Shown piece by piece: positions 1 through 13,600 of a DNA stretch of 64,000 nucleotides. Source of the DNA: Osedax fenrisi. Lineage: Eukaryota; Annelida; Polychaeta; Sabellida; Siboglinidae. The notes beneath the pieces are model-generated. The model made no database searches and was not told where the DNA came from. It saw only the letters and a list, made by a program, of their open reading frames with translations. The number at the start of each line of letters is the position of its first letter. Positions within the stretch are counted from its first letter, which is position 1. The stretch covers positions 12,941,944-13,005,943 of the forward strand of contig OZ025243.1 in assembly GCA_964019155.1 (NCBI GenBank), read 5' to 3'. A program made the position numbers and the translations under genes.

Positions 1-237
1 TATATTATAATTACACATTAAAATAGATTTAAAGCGAATACAAACACTTACATCCAAAGACCCATTTTAAGTTGTGTTTGAAAAAGGAGTTGCAAAGAAT
101 CTCTATAATAATTAAGGTAATTATTAATATTTTATATATTTAAATATTAAGTATATCATAATATTAATAAAGCCATATTACATATGAATATAGTATATAT
201 ATATGTATAAATATAAAGCTAATTATTAATTATATAT

Positions 238-274
<37 letters not shown>

Positions 275-343
275 GTTTTATGAATACATAACATAAATTC
301 ATAACAAAATATTAAATATTAATACTGATTAAAATATTTAGAT

Positions 344-384
<41 letters not shown>

Positions 385-1696
385 TATTATTACCGAGTTA
401 TGAATATTTCATGTTATGGTTAATCAAAGATTCAAAATTAAGTTTAAATATAAAGAGCAGTAATATCAGTTTTAAAAAAATATTATAAATATTTTATTTA
501 CATTTTACAAATATTTTATTTTTATATGGTTGTATTTGCTTATTTATAATAATTATAGTTACTTTTATATATAAAATCCTATATAATTTTAGAGATAATA
601 TATTATATTTACTGATTTTCATATAATAGCATTTTTAATAAATAATATATTTATTTCAAAAATCTTATATGTCGCCGGCCGACAATGATAATAATATCTT
701 CCCTTGTATTCATATTAAACACTGTAATGAAGACTTGAGATACTAATATGTATACATACTACATGCATGATTACAACACGCCTAATAATATTAATAAGTT
801 ATATATATATTAAAATAATTATAAATTTCTAGTAATTTCAAAATAACAAAATAATTTAATTTTACAAAACATCTATTTTTATGAATTAAATATAGGTTTA
901 ACATAGTATAGTAATTCTACATACTGTACTGAACATACTATAATACCTTATATGCATATACCATGGTATTTACAATATAATTAACATAAAATGACGATAT
1001 AAAAATTAAAAATGTTCTACTTAATTTAATTCTATACTATTTTATAATATATACCTATATATATGTATATTCATACGTGTATAATAAATTGATAATACGT
1101 GAATAATATGACATACTATTAGCGAAACTTAATCAGAATTTACTTTGTGTAAATTATGTATATATTTTGTTTATTAATTATTTATTTATTAATTCATTCA
1201 AATTAAATTATAATTTAAATATATACTCGTAAATTTATAAAATATTTCAAATTCTACATATATATATATACATATATACATTCTATTATAATAGAATGTT
1301 CTTCAATAATAATATTTGTGTATAAAATCAACTATTCGACTTATTGAAAGTATCTCTATCGATATTAGATTAAGAGCATATTATCTTAATTGGAGCTCCA
1401 ATATATATATATATATTAAACAAATATTAAACGAGATATTCGTAGATGAATAAAAATTATATTTAATATCCTATATTCTAATACATTTTGGACAAGTTAT
1501 TATTGAAATATATTAAAATGGTTATGGGTATCTTCGATTTTTATGTTTAATTAAAAATTTAATTATTTCTGGAGTACCTTTCTATTTATCAAAGCTACTA
1601 TCAGAGAAAAGAAATGGCCTTCCACTGCAACTTTAAGAGTGTCGAATTAGATTACAAATCAGAAAAAGGCCATTCAGGATTTCTGCTGCTTCGATG
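1..1696. other. A+T-rich non-coding DNA with (TA)n tracts
   Basis: No open frame of note. It holds several (TA)n runs (near 229-275 and 346-381) and long A/T homopolymer-like stretches. I see no gene or recognisable mobile element here. Confidence 0.6.
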
Positions 1697-1998
1697 TTAT
1701 TGTTATTGTTATTATTATTTTTATTTGGTGGAGTCCTTTCATCCCATCCAGGAACTTAGATGAAGTTTTCACTTATAACCATATATGGCTCTAATGTCCC
1801 TTCGAAGCCGATCTCATGTTAAGGCATCTATGGTTTTAACGAGAGCCGATCATTTATTTATACACAATTATATAAGATCACTTCTAAATAATATTTTAAG
1901 ACCCATTTTATAAAATTAATTAATGGTCCGGACGAGGGTCGAACCCGTGTCCAACTGCTTGTGTGTCTGACGCCTTAGCCACTGAGCCACACGGGCAG
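1697..1998 (-). mobile_element. tRNA-derived SINE, copy 1
   Basis: Read on the minus strand, the element starts with a tRNA-like head. A box A-like TGGCTCAGTGG lies at 1980-1990 and a box B-like GGGTTCGACCC at 1936-1946, the two internal RNA polymerase III promoter elements. A unique body follows with the landmark AGTTCCTGGATG-type 3' domain, then a tail of AATAAC-type repeats (1697-1725). The same body occurs at five other places in this window, which defines a family. The head is tRNA-like but too diverged, and too tightly joined to the body, to be a functional tRNA gene. Confidence 0.8.
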
Positions 1999-2232
1999 TT
2001 TATGTGGAATAAGCTACATCTGGGGATAAGAAGTGCGCCTTCCATTTCAATCTTCCGCAACAGACTGAAGAAACATCTTTTATTATCATTTTTTAAACAT
2101 TATTTGATTACACTTTAGATATTTGTTTCTAAATGAATTGTTTGAATTTAATGAAATGAATTGTTCTTACTATTATTTAAGTTTCTAAATAAACTAGGAT
2201 TATAATATTTATTATTATATATATAATATTAT

Positions 2233-2272
<40 letters not shown>

Positions 2273-3210
2273 ATTCATTAAATACAAACACATTTATTAG
2301 AATGGCAACAATAATTATTGTACATACCATTAGTATAATAACAAGAGTATATACCTGAAAGATAATTATAATATTATTAATAAAATATTATTTATTATGG
2401 AATAAATATTTATATATATAGGTTATATTACATTATTTTTTTTATATTTAGTCTAAAATATGTGTTAATAAAATTAATATTTAATTAATTAATATTTTTC
2501 TACACTTTTAATTTAAATATTTATTGAAAATAACACTTACAATTATTAATAATAAACTAATGTATTATTCATTTGTAAACATAGTCGAATTAGAAGCACT
2601 AACACTACTTTATATTAAAGTATAAATCATACACAATGTAGGTTTACCTACAGTATGCACCCATGTATATCTTTAATACCATATTATATAATCCCATAAT
2701 ACGTATGTATATCATGTTATTATATAGGTGTTCCAACATTATTAGAAGATATAGTATAATTAAGGTTAGGCCAGGTTCAGATTTAAGGTAGGTTTCTAGG
2801 GTAGGTCCATAGTTAGTATTTTTGTTTTTTTAATTATAATCCTTTTTAAAAATATTAGTGTTACATTATTTTAATTACATTTCTACTAAAATGACACCTA
2901 GTTAGGATGGGTAGATTTATATAATGCTAAAAACATAAACGGTTCATTCATTTTAAATATGTTATTAAAATAAATTTTATTATATTATGAATTCGGATAA
3001 TTAGATTTTAGATATTTGGGTTTTATATAAAACCTGATTGTGATAAATATTATTGAGAATTTACATTTATTAATATGCAGTGGTGATTTAATTGTAGATT
3101 ATATTTCATTGTATATTATGGAATATATTTCATTAGACTACCCATATATAATATCATACGATGTATATGAATATACCCTTTATATTTAAAAATAGCATTA
3201 ATGATATATA
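1999..3210. other. A+T-rich non-coding DNA
   Basis: Contains a (TA)n run at about 2236-2270 and otherwise featureless A+T-rich sequence. No supportable gene. Confidence 0.55.
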
Positions 3211-3957
3211 GGGGAAAGTATCCGATTATTGACCCAATCCTAATACCGACCACCTCTCGTATATCAGTAACTATAAGAGATGTAACAACATTATATATAC
3301 CTGAACTATTAGTAATATAATGATACATATGAATAAGTATTTTGTTTTACAAAATATCAATCATACAATTGATATTTGATAGAATGTAATATACTGTTTT
3401 TATTTTTTTAATATTTAAATAATAACATTTTTTAAATCATTGTAAATACTTTATTAATTAAAATAAAACTTAATACTGTGCATAATACTGTAGATCAATA
3501 AAATTATAACAATTATAAAAATAACTTAATTTGAATAACTATTGACCAATATATCTTAATTATAGCAACCACTATTATTTTCCTATTACCGACCCCCTAA
3601 ATTACCCTATTACCGACCCCATGTGATTTATAATATCCAATCGAAATAGATCTGTATTTTACTTTAAATTATGTCGTAACTTGTTTATGTATCATTGATA
3701 TAAATTTAGGATTCATGATTCCAGTTGATTATATACATATTGATTAATAAATAAATATTTAATAATAATATACACTATTTTAATATAATTATAATATATA
3801 GTATATATACTATAAAGTTTACATTTAAATTTAATATTACTATTAAAACATAAATTAAATAATAAATAAATTAGCGTGCTTGTTATAATTAATTATATTT
3901 AAGTATATCTACTATTTTTATTGGATATTATAATACTAGAATTATTGATACCACTAT
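3211..3957 (+). mobile_element. GGGGAAAGT-family DNA transposon, subfamily 2, 3'-truncated copy
   Basis: Starts at GGGGAAAGTATCCGATTA directly after a TA dinucleotide. Along its whole length it aligns by eye with the first three quarters of the complete copy at 39676-40619, sharing blocks such as TATCAGTAACTATAAGAGA, CCTATTACCGACCCCC and AATATCCAATCGAAATAGA. Similarity stops near 3957, so the right terminus is missing. It has no coding capacity. The iterated ATTACCGACCCC-type motif marks this as the subfamily 2 type. Confidence 0.75.
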
Positions 3958-4143
3958 GTAACTTACAACTTACAAGTTAGTTAGAAGAACATTAATATAA
4001 GAATCTTAATAATATCGATACATACCTTAGTGACAAACTTCTTCCTTGTCTGTTTAAATTTGAAGTTAGTGTTCCTGTATTCTTCATCGGTGTAAATCCA
4101 GGGTAGCCTTTTTCTCTTAATATAAACTAATCGAACGTTTAAG

Positions 4144-4196
<53 letters not shown>

Positions 4197-4752
4197 GGTA
4201 TAATATATAATATATATAGTATGTTTTACTATTAATTTTGTGTAGTAAACTTATTAGTGAAACAATAAATAAATAAATAAAAATATATTTGTATTTGTTA
4301 TATTTTTATTTATATATAAATCAAAAAGTGGTTCATATATTAATATATTATGATATCATTGGACGGGGTACCTAGTTTATGGTGGGTAATTGGAGCGGAA
4401 TTGTTACGGAATTGTCTGAAGAAGGGGCGGAGATATATTGAATAATGATAATAAAGCAATGGGACATTTATGGAATTTAGGTAATGTCAAGAATCTAATA
4501 TTACTTAATTACGTAATATGCATGATATATATATATATATATATACATATCACCATGTGATAACCTACATTACGTCATACATTTGTAATAACAATGATTA
4601 TATAACAAAAGTACCAATGTAATATCGCACCAACATTCAAACATTATAGTGTATACTACAGTATACTAGAATAGTATATATGCTGATAGTAATACTGAAA
4701 GTAATAGTCATACATTGTAAATGATAACATAACTACATAAATAAACTGTGTT

Positions 4753-4845
<93 letters not shown>

Positions 4846-5430
4846 ATATATGGTTATCTATGTATTATAACTTATAATTTATAAGTAATTATTAAATTCA
4901 AGTTATTCATATACAAAATCTATAAAATAATGAAATATATTAAACAATTATCGAAATAACATATCGAAATACAACGATGTAAATGTCAATGGCATAATTC
5001 AGTTTATCATGTTAATCAGATCCACTAGAAAACAACTTTAGAATGATTAATACAGTATTGTGAATTATATAACATATATTTTAAATTACAATATAACAAT
5101 ATGTACTTTTTTATAAGTAACATTATTAATTATTAATTATCATATTATGAATGTTAAGATACTTATTTTCAATTTCAAACAATTTATTATTAAAATAGAA
5201 CAAAATTTATATAACTTAGAATAATACAGAAGATCTGGTATATATTGTGTATACAGTGTACTATTATAGTATATGCTAGTGGTGTATGCCTGTGGTGTAT
5301 ATTAGTGGTGTATGCTACCCTAGATTATATTATAATAACAATAGAATATACGATATATAATATTATAACATTATGCAATCGCTACATACTGATTACGCAA
5401 TGATGATATCGCTCTAACAACGTACCGTAG
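3958..5430. other. A+T-rich non-coding DNA with two long (TA)n arrays
   Basis: (TA)n arrays lie at about 4147-4191 and 4757-4834. A small G+C-richer patch at 4360-4440 is open in one plus frame for about 31 codons, but I cannot assign it to any protein. No supportable gene. Confidence 0.5.
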
Positions 5431-6033
5431 CTAACCCTTAGAATGCCTTCGCTTCTTTTTCTTCTTGCCCGACGTATCATGTTGGGAGTAAGTTGGAGCG
5501 AGGTGTTCTCCGATGAGGGGCTTACATTCAGCCTCCAGGAACTTGTTCAGCTTATCTTCACTACCGGATGTTGTCATATCTATTATCACGTGATCTTTCA
5601 CGCCTCGTTTACTCGGTACGCTTGACTCTTTTTTCCGACTGGATTTATTTTTCACCGATTTCGATGAGTTCGTTAATTTTAATTTTAAATTTTCCGTCTT
5701 ATTTTTGAGACCCGATATTTTTTTAACCAATGAAAAAGTAGTTCCTTTTTTTAAGATCGGTGCCTTATTTTCTCGCTGACCGTTACTGATATTGACCATT
5801 GAGGTTTTAGCCGGCTCGGACACCCGCTTCGGTACAGGTAAATAGTTGTATTGCGGTGGATCCGATCCTTGCGCTCGTCCCTTCATCGTACGATCTACTC
5901 CATGTTTATTATTCTGGTTAGAATTCCTATTCTTCCCTACATCCGGTTCGTAGTATAACGCATAATCTCGGCTCGCATTCTCTTCATCCTCATTTATAAA
6001 CGCCACATAAGGATATCTATCTAACAAGCCCAT
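5431..6033 (-). CDS. Hypothetical Lys/Ser/Asn-rich protein or internal exon
   Basis: An open frame of 200 codons starts at an ATG (first residues MGLLDRYPYVAF) and has visibly higher G+C than its surroundings, which supports real coding. The N-terminal part is acidic and tyrosine-rich; from about residue 85 it is dominated by lysine and serine; it ends in a basic run (GKKKKKRRHSKG). There is no signal peptide, membrane segment or catalytic motif that I recognise. The frame stays open for only ten codons upstream of the ATG, to an in-frame TAG. A TTGTAG acceptor-like site coincides with that TAG. The terminal stop lies inside GGTTAGC, which resembles the GTTAG donors used by the TMBIM gene nearby. 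It could therefore be either a one-exon gene or an internal exon; the composition suggests a disordered cytoplasmic or nuclear region. Confidence 0.5.
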   Translation of the reverse strand: MGLLDRYPYVAFINEDEENASRDYALYYEPDVGKNRNSNQNNKHGVDRTMKGRAQGSDPPQYNYLPVPKRVSEPAKTSMVNISNGQRENKAPILKKGTTFSLVKKISGLKNKTENLKLKLTNSSKSVKNKSSRKKESSVPSKRGVKDHVIIDMTTSGSEDKLNKFLEAECKPLIGEHLAPTYSQHDTSGKKKKKRRHSKG

Positions 6034-6419
6034 AGTTATAAATATCAGATATTTTACGATTGTCTACAATGTGTTATATATTACAAAAAGTAGTGGTAAT
6101 TTAAATATTTTAGTTAATATTTTCAGATTTATAAAATTAAATATTCGTGTAAATAAGTTAATGTATAAAATAATAAAATTTTATTTTTTCATATTTGTTA
6201 AATTAATATATTATTACGACATAGCGATTTGATATACACATATAAATACCTATATTAAAATTAAAATTATTAAAAATATATAAATAAATATATTTATATA
6301 TTTATGTATACATTAGCTAAACATATAATATCATGAATTTAAAAAGGTTATAATAATTACATATATTAAAATAATTATAAACATATTTAATTGCATTAAT
6401 AGTTATTAATTTGATGGTT
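6034..6419. other. A+T-rich non-coding DNA
   Basis: Upstream flank of the minus-strand frame ending at 6033. No TATA box or other promoter element stands out against the A+T background. Confidence 0.4.
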
Positions 6420-6690
6420 TAATTTGAAGGTTTGGTCATGTGCCAAGATCAAATTCCATGTCCAAAACAATTCTTCAGGGTTCTACTGAAGGTAAAAGAA
6501 GACGAGGTAGGCCACAAATACAATGGCAAGAAAATATCGTGAAATAGACTGGTCTTGATATAAATAAAGCGATGAGAGATGCAGAAAATAGAGAGGGATG
6601 GAAAAAGTGGTGTCGAAATCTACTGCGCCCCTATGGCATCCAAATGCTATGGAATAGGTAAAAGGTAAAAAGTAAAACTAATACAAACTA
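6420..6690 (+). pseudogene. LINE 3'-end fragment (C-terminal domain of EN-RT protein)
   Basis: Conceptual translation gives the hallmark C-terminal region of invertebrate non-LTR endonuclease/reverse-transcriptase proteins: a FGHV segment, SKTILQGSTEGKRRRGRP, a tryptophan-bearing W-Q-E-N-I segment, and a final G-W-K-K-W stretch. The corresponding region is present in the larger LINE at 10650-13978. A stop interrupts the frame after ENIVK. It ends in a GGTAAAAGGTAAAAAGTAAAA tail, typical of such elements. It is a 5'-truncated dead copy. Confidence 0.7.
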
Positions 6691-6961
6691 ATAATTCATT
6701 CGAATAATCAATACAAAAATACTTAATTATTGCATTTATTAATATTACTTTGTATTTTATTGTATTACATTATTATACGAATATCTACTTTTATACATTT
6801 GACTAGTGTATGAGTTAACTAGGCATACACTAAATAACCTATAGTTCATACACGTGTACGTACAATGTACGTTGTACATTTAAACTTATCTAGTTCAGAA
6901 ATGTATTAGCTCGAAAACCAATTAAACCTTAACCTGGGTTAAGTTATTTAATTTGTGTACG
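6691..6961. other. Non-coding DNA
   Basis: A+T-rich with a short patch of overlapping palindromes (ACGTGTACGTACAATGTACG near 6851). No gene seen. Confidence 0.4.
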
Positions 6962-7130
6962 TTTTTTTAGCTACATTACATCCCGAGTTAGCCTATACAA
7001 GTATATTGATATATGTCTGTATGTGGTCATTGATATTTGGAGTATTAGTTATTTTCACAGTTGTGTATAGATTGGGTTAAGTTATTTAATATTGTATAGG
7101 CTCACTCGGTAATTAATGCAGCTAAAAAAA
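6962..7130. mobile_element. Short foldback element with about 38-bp inverted ends
   Basis: The arms 6962-7000 and 7092-7130 are inverted copies of one another with a few mismatches (TTTTTTTAGCTACATTA against TTTTTTTAGCTGCATTA, then CCGAGTTAGCCTATACAA against CCGAGTGAGCCTATACAA). The interior is only about 90 bp with no coding capacity. The size and structure are those of a miniature inverted-repeat element. I could not recognise a target duplication. A direct repeat GGGTTAAGTTATTTAAT also occurs once outside (near 6937) and once inside (near 7074). Confidence 0.6.
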
Positions 7131-7570
7131 CCTACCAATATTAAATGCCGGGCCCCGGCGGCCTAGTATATATATATACGGAAGAAAGTATCATATAAGT
7201 ATGTTAATATATATGTGTTAACTATACACACATATGTTACTCCATTACGGCAATACTTTATATCATCAATACCCCCGCAATCGCACATATAGGAGTATAT
7301 ACTGAGTATCTCAACATCAAGCTTATTTAAAGATATAGGTATACATGTCTCACCTATATGTTAGTTAGTTGTTGTGTGGAGAGAGCCGAAGGAATTTAGC
7401 GACAGTTCAAACATGATGCGCCGAATAAGATTCATTTAGCACCCGTTATTATCACAAGCGAGGCTATCAGTATTATTATAGAGGTTTGTCTTTTGTGTGT
7501 ACTTTGTTTCAGTGTTTATTTCAGTGTTGGACATTTAGAGTTTGAATGTGGTGTTCAGGATAGTGATTTA
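7131..7570. other. Non-coding DNA with a G+C-rich palindromic patch
   Basis: Contains GCCGGGCCCCGGCGGCC near 7148, striking in this background, followed by a short (TA)n run. No gene seen. Confidence 0.4.
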
Positions 7571-8488
7571 GGGGGAAAGTAACCAAATACGGACACTTTA
7601 ACAATAAATCGTCTTAACATTTTATGACTCATTATTTGTATTCAAAAATTACAATATATTAATATTATATGATTATAGTTATTATTGTGATTTAAAAATG
7701 TTATTTAATCTTTTAATTCCATAGATAACAGAGGTGTCTGTATTCGGTACCCATGTCCGAATACGGGCACCATGTGTTATAATACGAACACCTTATATAC
7801 CACTAGGTAAACTATATTATAGATGAATCAATCAGACAAATTATAATTGAATTATTTATAATTAATTTTATGAATAATTTATTCTAATTTAATTAGTTAA
7901 TAATTTATATATTTTTATTATTTTTGTAATTAATTATACAATTTAAGTATCTAAATAATAATAATTTTAGATTGACCTTTATTGGTGGTATTAATATTAT
8001 AATGCACGCGATTTTTATGAAAATCAGAATAGTTCATACGCTGCTAGCTGATTGGTTATAGGGTGTCCGTATTAAGACATCTAGAGTGTCCGTATTAGGG
8101 ACACTTATACAACTTATATGACCTCTAGATATATTCTTATAACATAATGAATATTTGATCACAAATATAGAAATTATATATATAATTTTTGAATGCTTTA
8201 TTGTTTAATAATATATTGTTATTGTTGTGTTATATCGATACACTTGTATATTCTTGAGAATTTTTTAAGTTGAATTTGTTTTCATAAATTTAATAACGTA
8301 ATAATAAAATCAGTTTATTGGATATATCTGCAATATTTTGAAACATTAAAAATAAAAAAGTATTTTTTTGGACTATTTATATAATTATGAATATTTTATT
8401 CATTTACATTTTTTTTGTAGGAATTATTATTTCTAAGATACTGAGAGTGTCCGTATTCGGGTAGTGTCCGTAATCGGTTACTTTACCC
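7571..8488 (+). mobile_element. GGGGAAAGT-family DNA transposon, subfamily 1, complete copy A
   Basis: Bounded by TA on both sides (7569-7570 and 8489-8490), with inverted ends GGGGGAAAGTAACC and GGTTACTTTACCC. It has no coding frame. The motif (C)GAATACGGACAC, in both orientations, recurs near 7585, 7735, 7757, 8066, 8090, 8448 and 8465, clustered near both ends and around the middle. Two further copies occur at 54927 (reverse) and 61790 (same orientation). TA duplications and short inverted ends suit a non-autonomous Tc1/mariner-superfamily element; the superfamily assignment is inference. Confidence 0.85.
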
Positions 8489-9991
8489 TAATTATGTTTA
8501 TTTAGTAATACAGTAAGTAAACGATTTACATAATTATATCCATGTATTATATTATTGTAATTATAACTACATATTTGCATAATATACTTTACGTAATTAC
8601 ATCCCTTCATCAAATATTTAGTATTAATTTCAGGATACACTCAATCTTCTATACATTTAGTATAAATTAGGCCATTCTTTAGTTTTAATTAATCTATGAA
8701 ATCTCTACTATTTGTTATGCATTGGGGAGTTAATATAGTTATTAATAGAGCGATTATCACAAACTAGAAATCGTATAATAAATGACATAATTGATAGATC
8801 CATAGTAGAAGATATCAACAAGAATTAAGTTACATTGTAGACAAAGTTAACTGATGTAATACTTAAAGGTAAAAGAGAAAATGTTAGTAAATCACGCATT
8901 TTTGATATTTTAATAGAGCTTTATTTATTAATTGTTATTTAATTATTTGTTCTATGTATATACTAATATTGTATTATCTATATATATATATATAACGCTA
9001 TAGCTATAGCTTTTAATCAATTATTATGTATATATATCGACAAAAATGAGGGCTTATATTTGACATATTACCAAACATATAAATCAATATGCATATCCAT
9101 GGATAAATTTATCAATTGATTATTCAAATAATTGATAATGATCATTATTATAATACTCATTCTTTGCTGGATTAATTGCATGCCCACATTCATTGTAAAA
9201 CTAATTCTACTTGGGATTGAAGACTAATATCACCATTCGAAATAAGTATAAGGTCGTCAGTGAATCGGCCATATAGTTAACGATGGTGTTATTAGTTATG
9301 CTTCGAACTTGGTAAATCAGAAAGTATCTAATTAATGAGTGCATTGATTGCATTATTGAATAGTATTTGAGACATGGGGTCACCTTGTTTTACGATTACC
9401 TGCAATGCTATGTAATTTATCTTATTGGTTTCGGTATTCCATCTCTATTAGCAATAGTAATAATAACGTAATGATACATAGAGTCAAATTACTTAGATAT
9501 ATCTATTACGAATATTTGAAAAGAATATAAATTAGTTTTTTTATTATATAATATTCTTTAATACATAATATATTCTGAAATACTATTTTTACTAATACAT
9601 TCATTTTGACGATGATCTAAATATATGATATTTTAAATTCGTTTAGCTAGTATGTTATGAAATAACCTACTTACTAATGATGAAAAAGCGTACGAAACAA
9701 GCTTATAACTTATTCACTCACTACTATCAGTCTATATTATCAGTCAACAACATGTATTATTAAATGTTTAGCGATAATATATATGCATATATATATTATG
9801 ATTATATGCTTATAAGCTATACATAAAGTTGGATACAATACTATAGTATACTATTGTATTGCCATTATATCATCATTTCACATGATAGACATATATGCTA
9901 TCTTTAAATGGCTGAGTATCCCAGTTGGCAAGTTATTAGCTAAATAGGTTATATGATCAGTCTAACCATATCCGGATGCATAACACAGATC
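8489..9991. other. A+T-rich non-coding DNA, possible decayed LINE at 9180-9450
   Basis: Mostly featureless. Between about 9180 and 9450 the plus strand resembles antisense decayed LINE sequence (for example GACATGGGGTCACCTTGTTTTACGATTA, matching the usual antisense of a Q-G-D-P-M/V-S-P RT motif), but it is too degraded for a firm call. Confidence 0.35.
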
Positions 9992-10482
9992 TTAAGTTGC
10001 CTTCACACCAACAAAGTAGCCGGATTATCCGGCGGATATTTCATCACGGATATCCGCGAGAATTATTTTAACCGGATTTTATTGAATTTCGGTGTGAAGG
10101 CGAAAATATCCGCCAGATTATCCGCCGGATTATCTGCCGGATTTAATTGGAACTCGTTCTAAAAATATCCGGCAGTTTGACGGATATCCGTGAACTTTCA
10201 ACTTGCGTTAGTGCGGCAGGCGTTGGAGCTCGCCGCGCGCAATTTGAATTTAGAACAAACATGTATTAATATATGACAGAAGCTAATTACGGAGCCTAGA
10301 CAATGATTATATAATGGGTAGTCAATTACACACGTTGTTGTTACCATTGTATGATTCATACCTACATAGAAATATGTGCACTTATTAACTACCTTAGTGC
10401 ATACATATATGTGTTTGTATATATGTATGAATTTATATATGTATGTTATGTGTGTGTATATATGTAGGTAGGTATGTATACA

Positions 10483-10510
10483 TAGGTAGTTAGATATATC
10501 TAACTACCTA
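10483..10510. repeat. 28-bp perfect palindrome
   Basis: TAGGTAGTTAGATA followed by its exact reverse complement, inside the left half of the split DNA transposon. It could form a cruciform; no function can be read from it. Confidence 0.8.
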
Positions 10511-10583
10511 CATATACAAACTATAGTTATATGTGTATATATAAATATATATATATATAAATATATATGTATAATATACATTG

Positions 10584-10619
<36 letters not shown>

Positions 10620-10649
10620 ATAAATATATATATATATATATATTAATTA

Positions 10650-13600
10650 TGACTTACTTACTTTTACTCCCTTGACTCTTGAATCGTAGGGGGAATCATC
10701 AGACAAATATCAACAACAAATTTCTTCCATTTTCCGCGATCTTCCGTCATCCGTGTTAGTTCGCTAGTACTTCTATCTGTCCATTTATTTATATTGTGCA
10801 TCCAATTATTTCGTGGCCGGCCTTTTTTCCTCTTGCCTTCTACTTTTCCTTGTAGAATGGTTTTGGCCAGTCCATCGTGTCGACAAATATGACCATAATA
10901 CTTTAGCTTTCTTCGTTGTATAGTGCTTAAGATTGGTTCATATTTGCCTATTAGATTTATCATTTTTTCATGGATATAGTCATTTATTTTTCTTTGGCGA
11001 TATGTAATACACAGTAATCTTCTATGCGATTTATTTTGGAATGCTTGTATCCTTTTTTCCTCTTTTTCCATTAATGTCCAAGTTTCGCAGCCGTAGAGAA
11101 GTATTGATAATATAAGTGATTTATAGAGGTTGTATTTTACATGGAACGCAATTTTTTTGCTTTGCCATATTATTCCAAGTTTTACCATTGCTGAGGTTGC
11201 TGTTGCTAATCGTATTCGTAATTCGTTATCTGATGATCCATCTGATTTCAATGTCGATCCAAGATACTTAAATGTTTTGACATTTTCGAGTAGTTCATTA
11301 TGTTTGCACTTTCATTTTTACTATTTACCATAGTCTTGCTTTTCTCTTTGCTTACTTCCATCCCATAATCTTTAGAAGCTTCAGAAATCTATTAGTAAGC
11401 TCTTATAATTCGGAATTGGTTCCAGCGATTAGATCGATATCGTCAGCAAATCTAAGGTTATTTATAATCCTACCACCAACAGATATAGTTGACTTGTGGT
11501 TATGGTGTGTTTCCTGCATGATTTGTTCTAAGAAAATATGTAATAACACTGGGGATAGCAGACAACCCTGTCTTACTCCAACTGTAGTGTGGAAGAAGTC
11601 TCATGTCTTGTTATTTAGTATTACAGCACTATTCGAATTTTCATATAGCGACTCAATTATTCTTATAATTTCATGAGATATGCCAAAATGACCCATGACA
11701 CTCCATAGCCCTTTATGCCATACTCTATCAAAGGCTTTCTTGAAGTCAATATAGTTATGGTACACATTTTTCTCAATTTCGATGTGCTTCTCCATTATTA
11801 TTCTACTGTTAAGAATTTGTCAATAGTGCTTCTTGATTTTCTGAACCCTGCTTGCTCTTCAGCTAAAATTTGTTCAGCTTGCGGTATTAGTCTATTTAAT
11901 ATTATTCTTAATAGAATTTTGCTCGGATGTGGTATTAGGCTTAGTGTTCGATAATTTGAGCATTTCTTTGTGTCACTTTTTTTCGGAATAGGAATTATCA
12001 ATGATTTTGTCCATTGATCTGGCCATATTTTTGTTTTCCATATATTTTGGCATATCTCTGTATATATTTTGATTATGCTTTCTCCTCCATGCTTTATTAG
12101 TTCAGCTGAAATGTTGTCATTTCCTGGGGTTTTATCATTTTTTAGCATATAAATTGCATTTTCAACTTCCGATTTTAGGATTGGCAGTGTTTCTTCAATG
12201 TCAGTGTTATTTTGATTACGATTAGTTAATTTATTAATATTTGGTTTAATTGGATAATTATACAGATTATTGCAATATTCTGTCCATGTTTTTAATAATG
12301 ATTCATTATCAGCAATACGTTTATTGTTTTGGTTTTCGTCTTCTATTATCATGGTTTTCCTTTTTATTGGATTTGTTAGTGTTTTTAAAATTTGATATGC
12401 TCTTTTATTGGATCTACCTCTAGCCATATCTTCGTTAATAGCATTACATTGTTCTTGTATCCAATTTTCTTTTGCATTTTTCATTTGTTTTCGGATTGAA
12501 ATATTTATTTCTCTATATTCCTCTTTTATGTCTGAATTATTCTTTTTTAATGCATTTAAAACTCTTCTTTTATCACACAAATCAAGTATATCGTTAGTGA
12601 TCCAGGGTTGTTTTTTCTACGATATTTACCTATTATTGTTTCCGCAGTAAGGTGTATCGCTTTTTCAATATCAGAAACAATTTTGGTCACATTATTTTCA
12701 TCCTTATTGATCTGTGATAAAACTAGTTCGAGTTTTTCTTTGTATTCGTTTGCAATTTGTGGGTTTCGTAGCTTTTCAAGGTCGTATCGGATTCTATTAC
12801 TTCTTTCTTTTTTCTTAAGACATAGTTTAATTGTGATATTGCATAGAACTAAATCATGGTCGCTATTTATGGTAGCTCCAGGATATGTTCTAGTACTAGT
12901 TTTAATGATACTAGATTTAAATCTTTGTGGTGTAGAATATAATCGATCTGGTTATGAGTTTGTCCATCTGGTGAGTGCCATGTGGTTTTCTTGACAATTT
13001 GTGGTTAAATAATGTATTGGATATAACTAACTTATGTTTTTCAGTAAACTCAAGTAGTCTTTCTCCACGACTGTTTGTTTTACCAAAACCAAAGCGTCCT
13101 ATATCATTCTGCTATATTGGATATGCATCTTCTCCGGCTTTAGCATTCCAGTCACCTAAGACTACATTAAAATCTTTTTTAGGTGTAGTTTTTATGCTTT
13201 CATCTATTATTTCATAAAATTCCTCAATTTCATTATCTGAGAGGTCAGAAGTAGGAGCATATACCTGTATTATAGTTACATTTTTCGGCTTTGCTTCTAT
13301 ACTTATAGATATTATTCTGTCTGAGACATATGAAAAATCAAGTAATGAGTCTGAGATTTCTTTCCTTATTAGAAATCCAACACCATTTCTTTTTAATCTG
13401 TTCTGTCCGCTATATATAAATGTATGTCCATTGTCAGATACTTCTTATCCTGTTCCTTTCCATCTTACTTCTGATAGTCCTATTATGTCCCATTTATAGT
13501 TTTCGAGTTCTCGACAGAGTTCTTCTAATTTACCACATTTTGCAAGAGATCTAACATTCCAAGTTCCAATTGTCGAAATATTGGATGCCATTTTTATTTT

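Noticed and set aside
4352..4442. Short open segment reading GVPSLWWVIGAELL
   Set aside because: Considered as a channel pore exon because of the W-W pair, but there is no GYG filter, no splice sites and only about 31 codons.
9953..10162. 69-codon plus-strand frame near 10 kb
   Set aside because: Lies entirely in the inverted end of a DNA transposon; the Ser-Ala-Gly-Leu pattern comes from its repeated CCGGATTATCCG motif.
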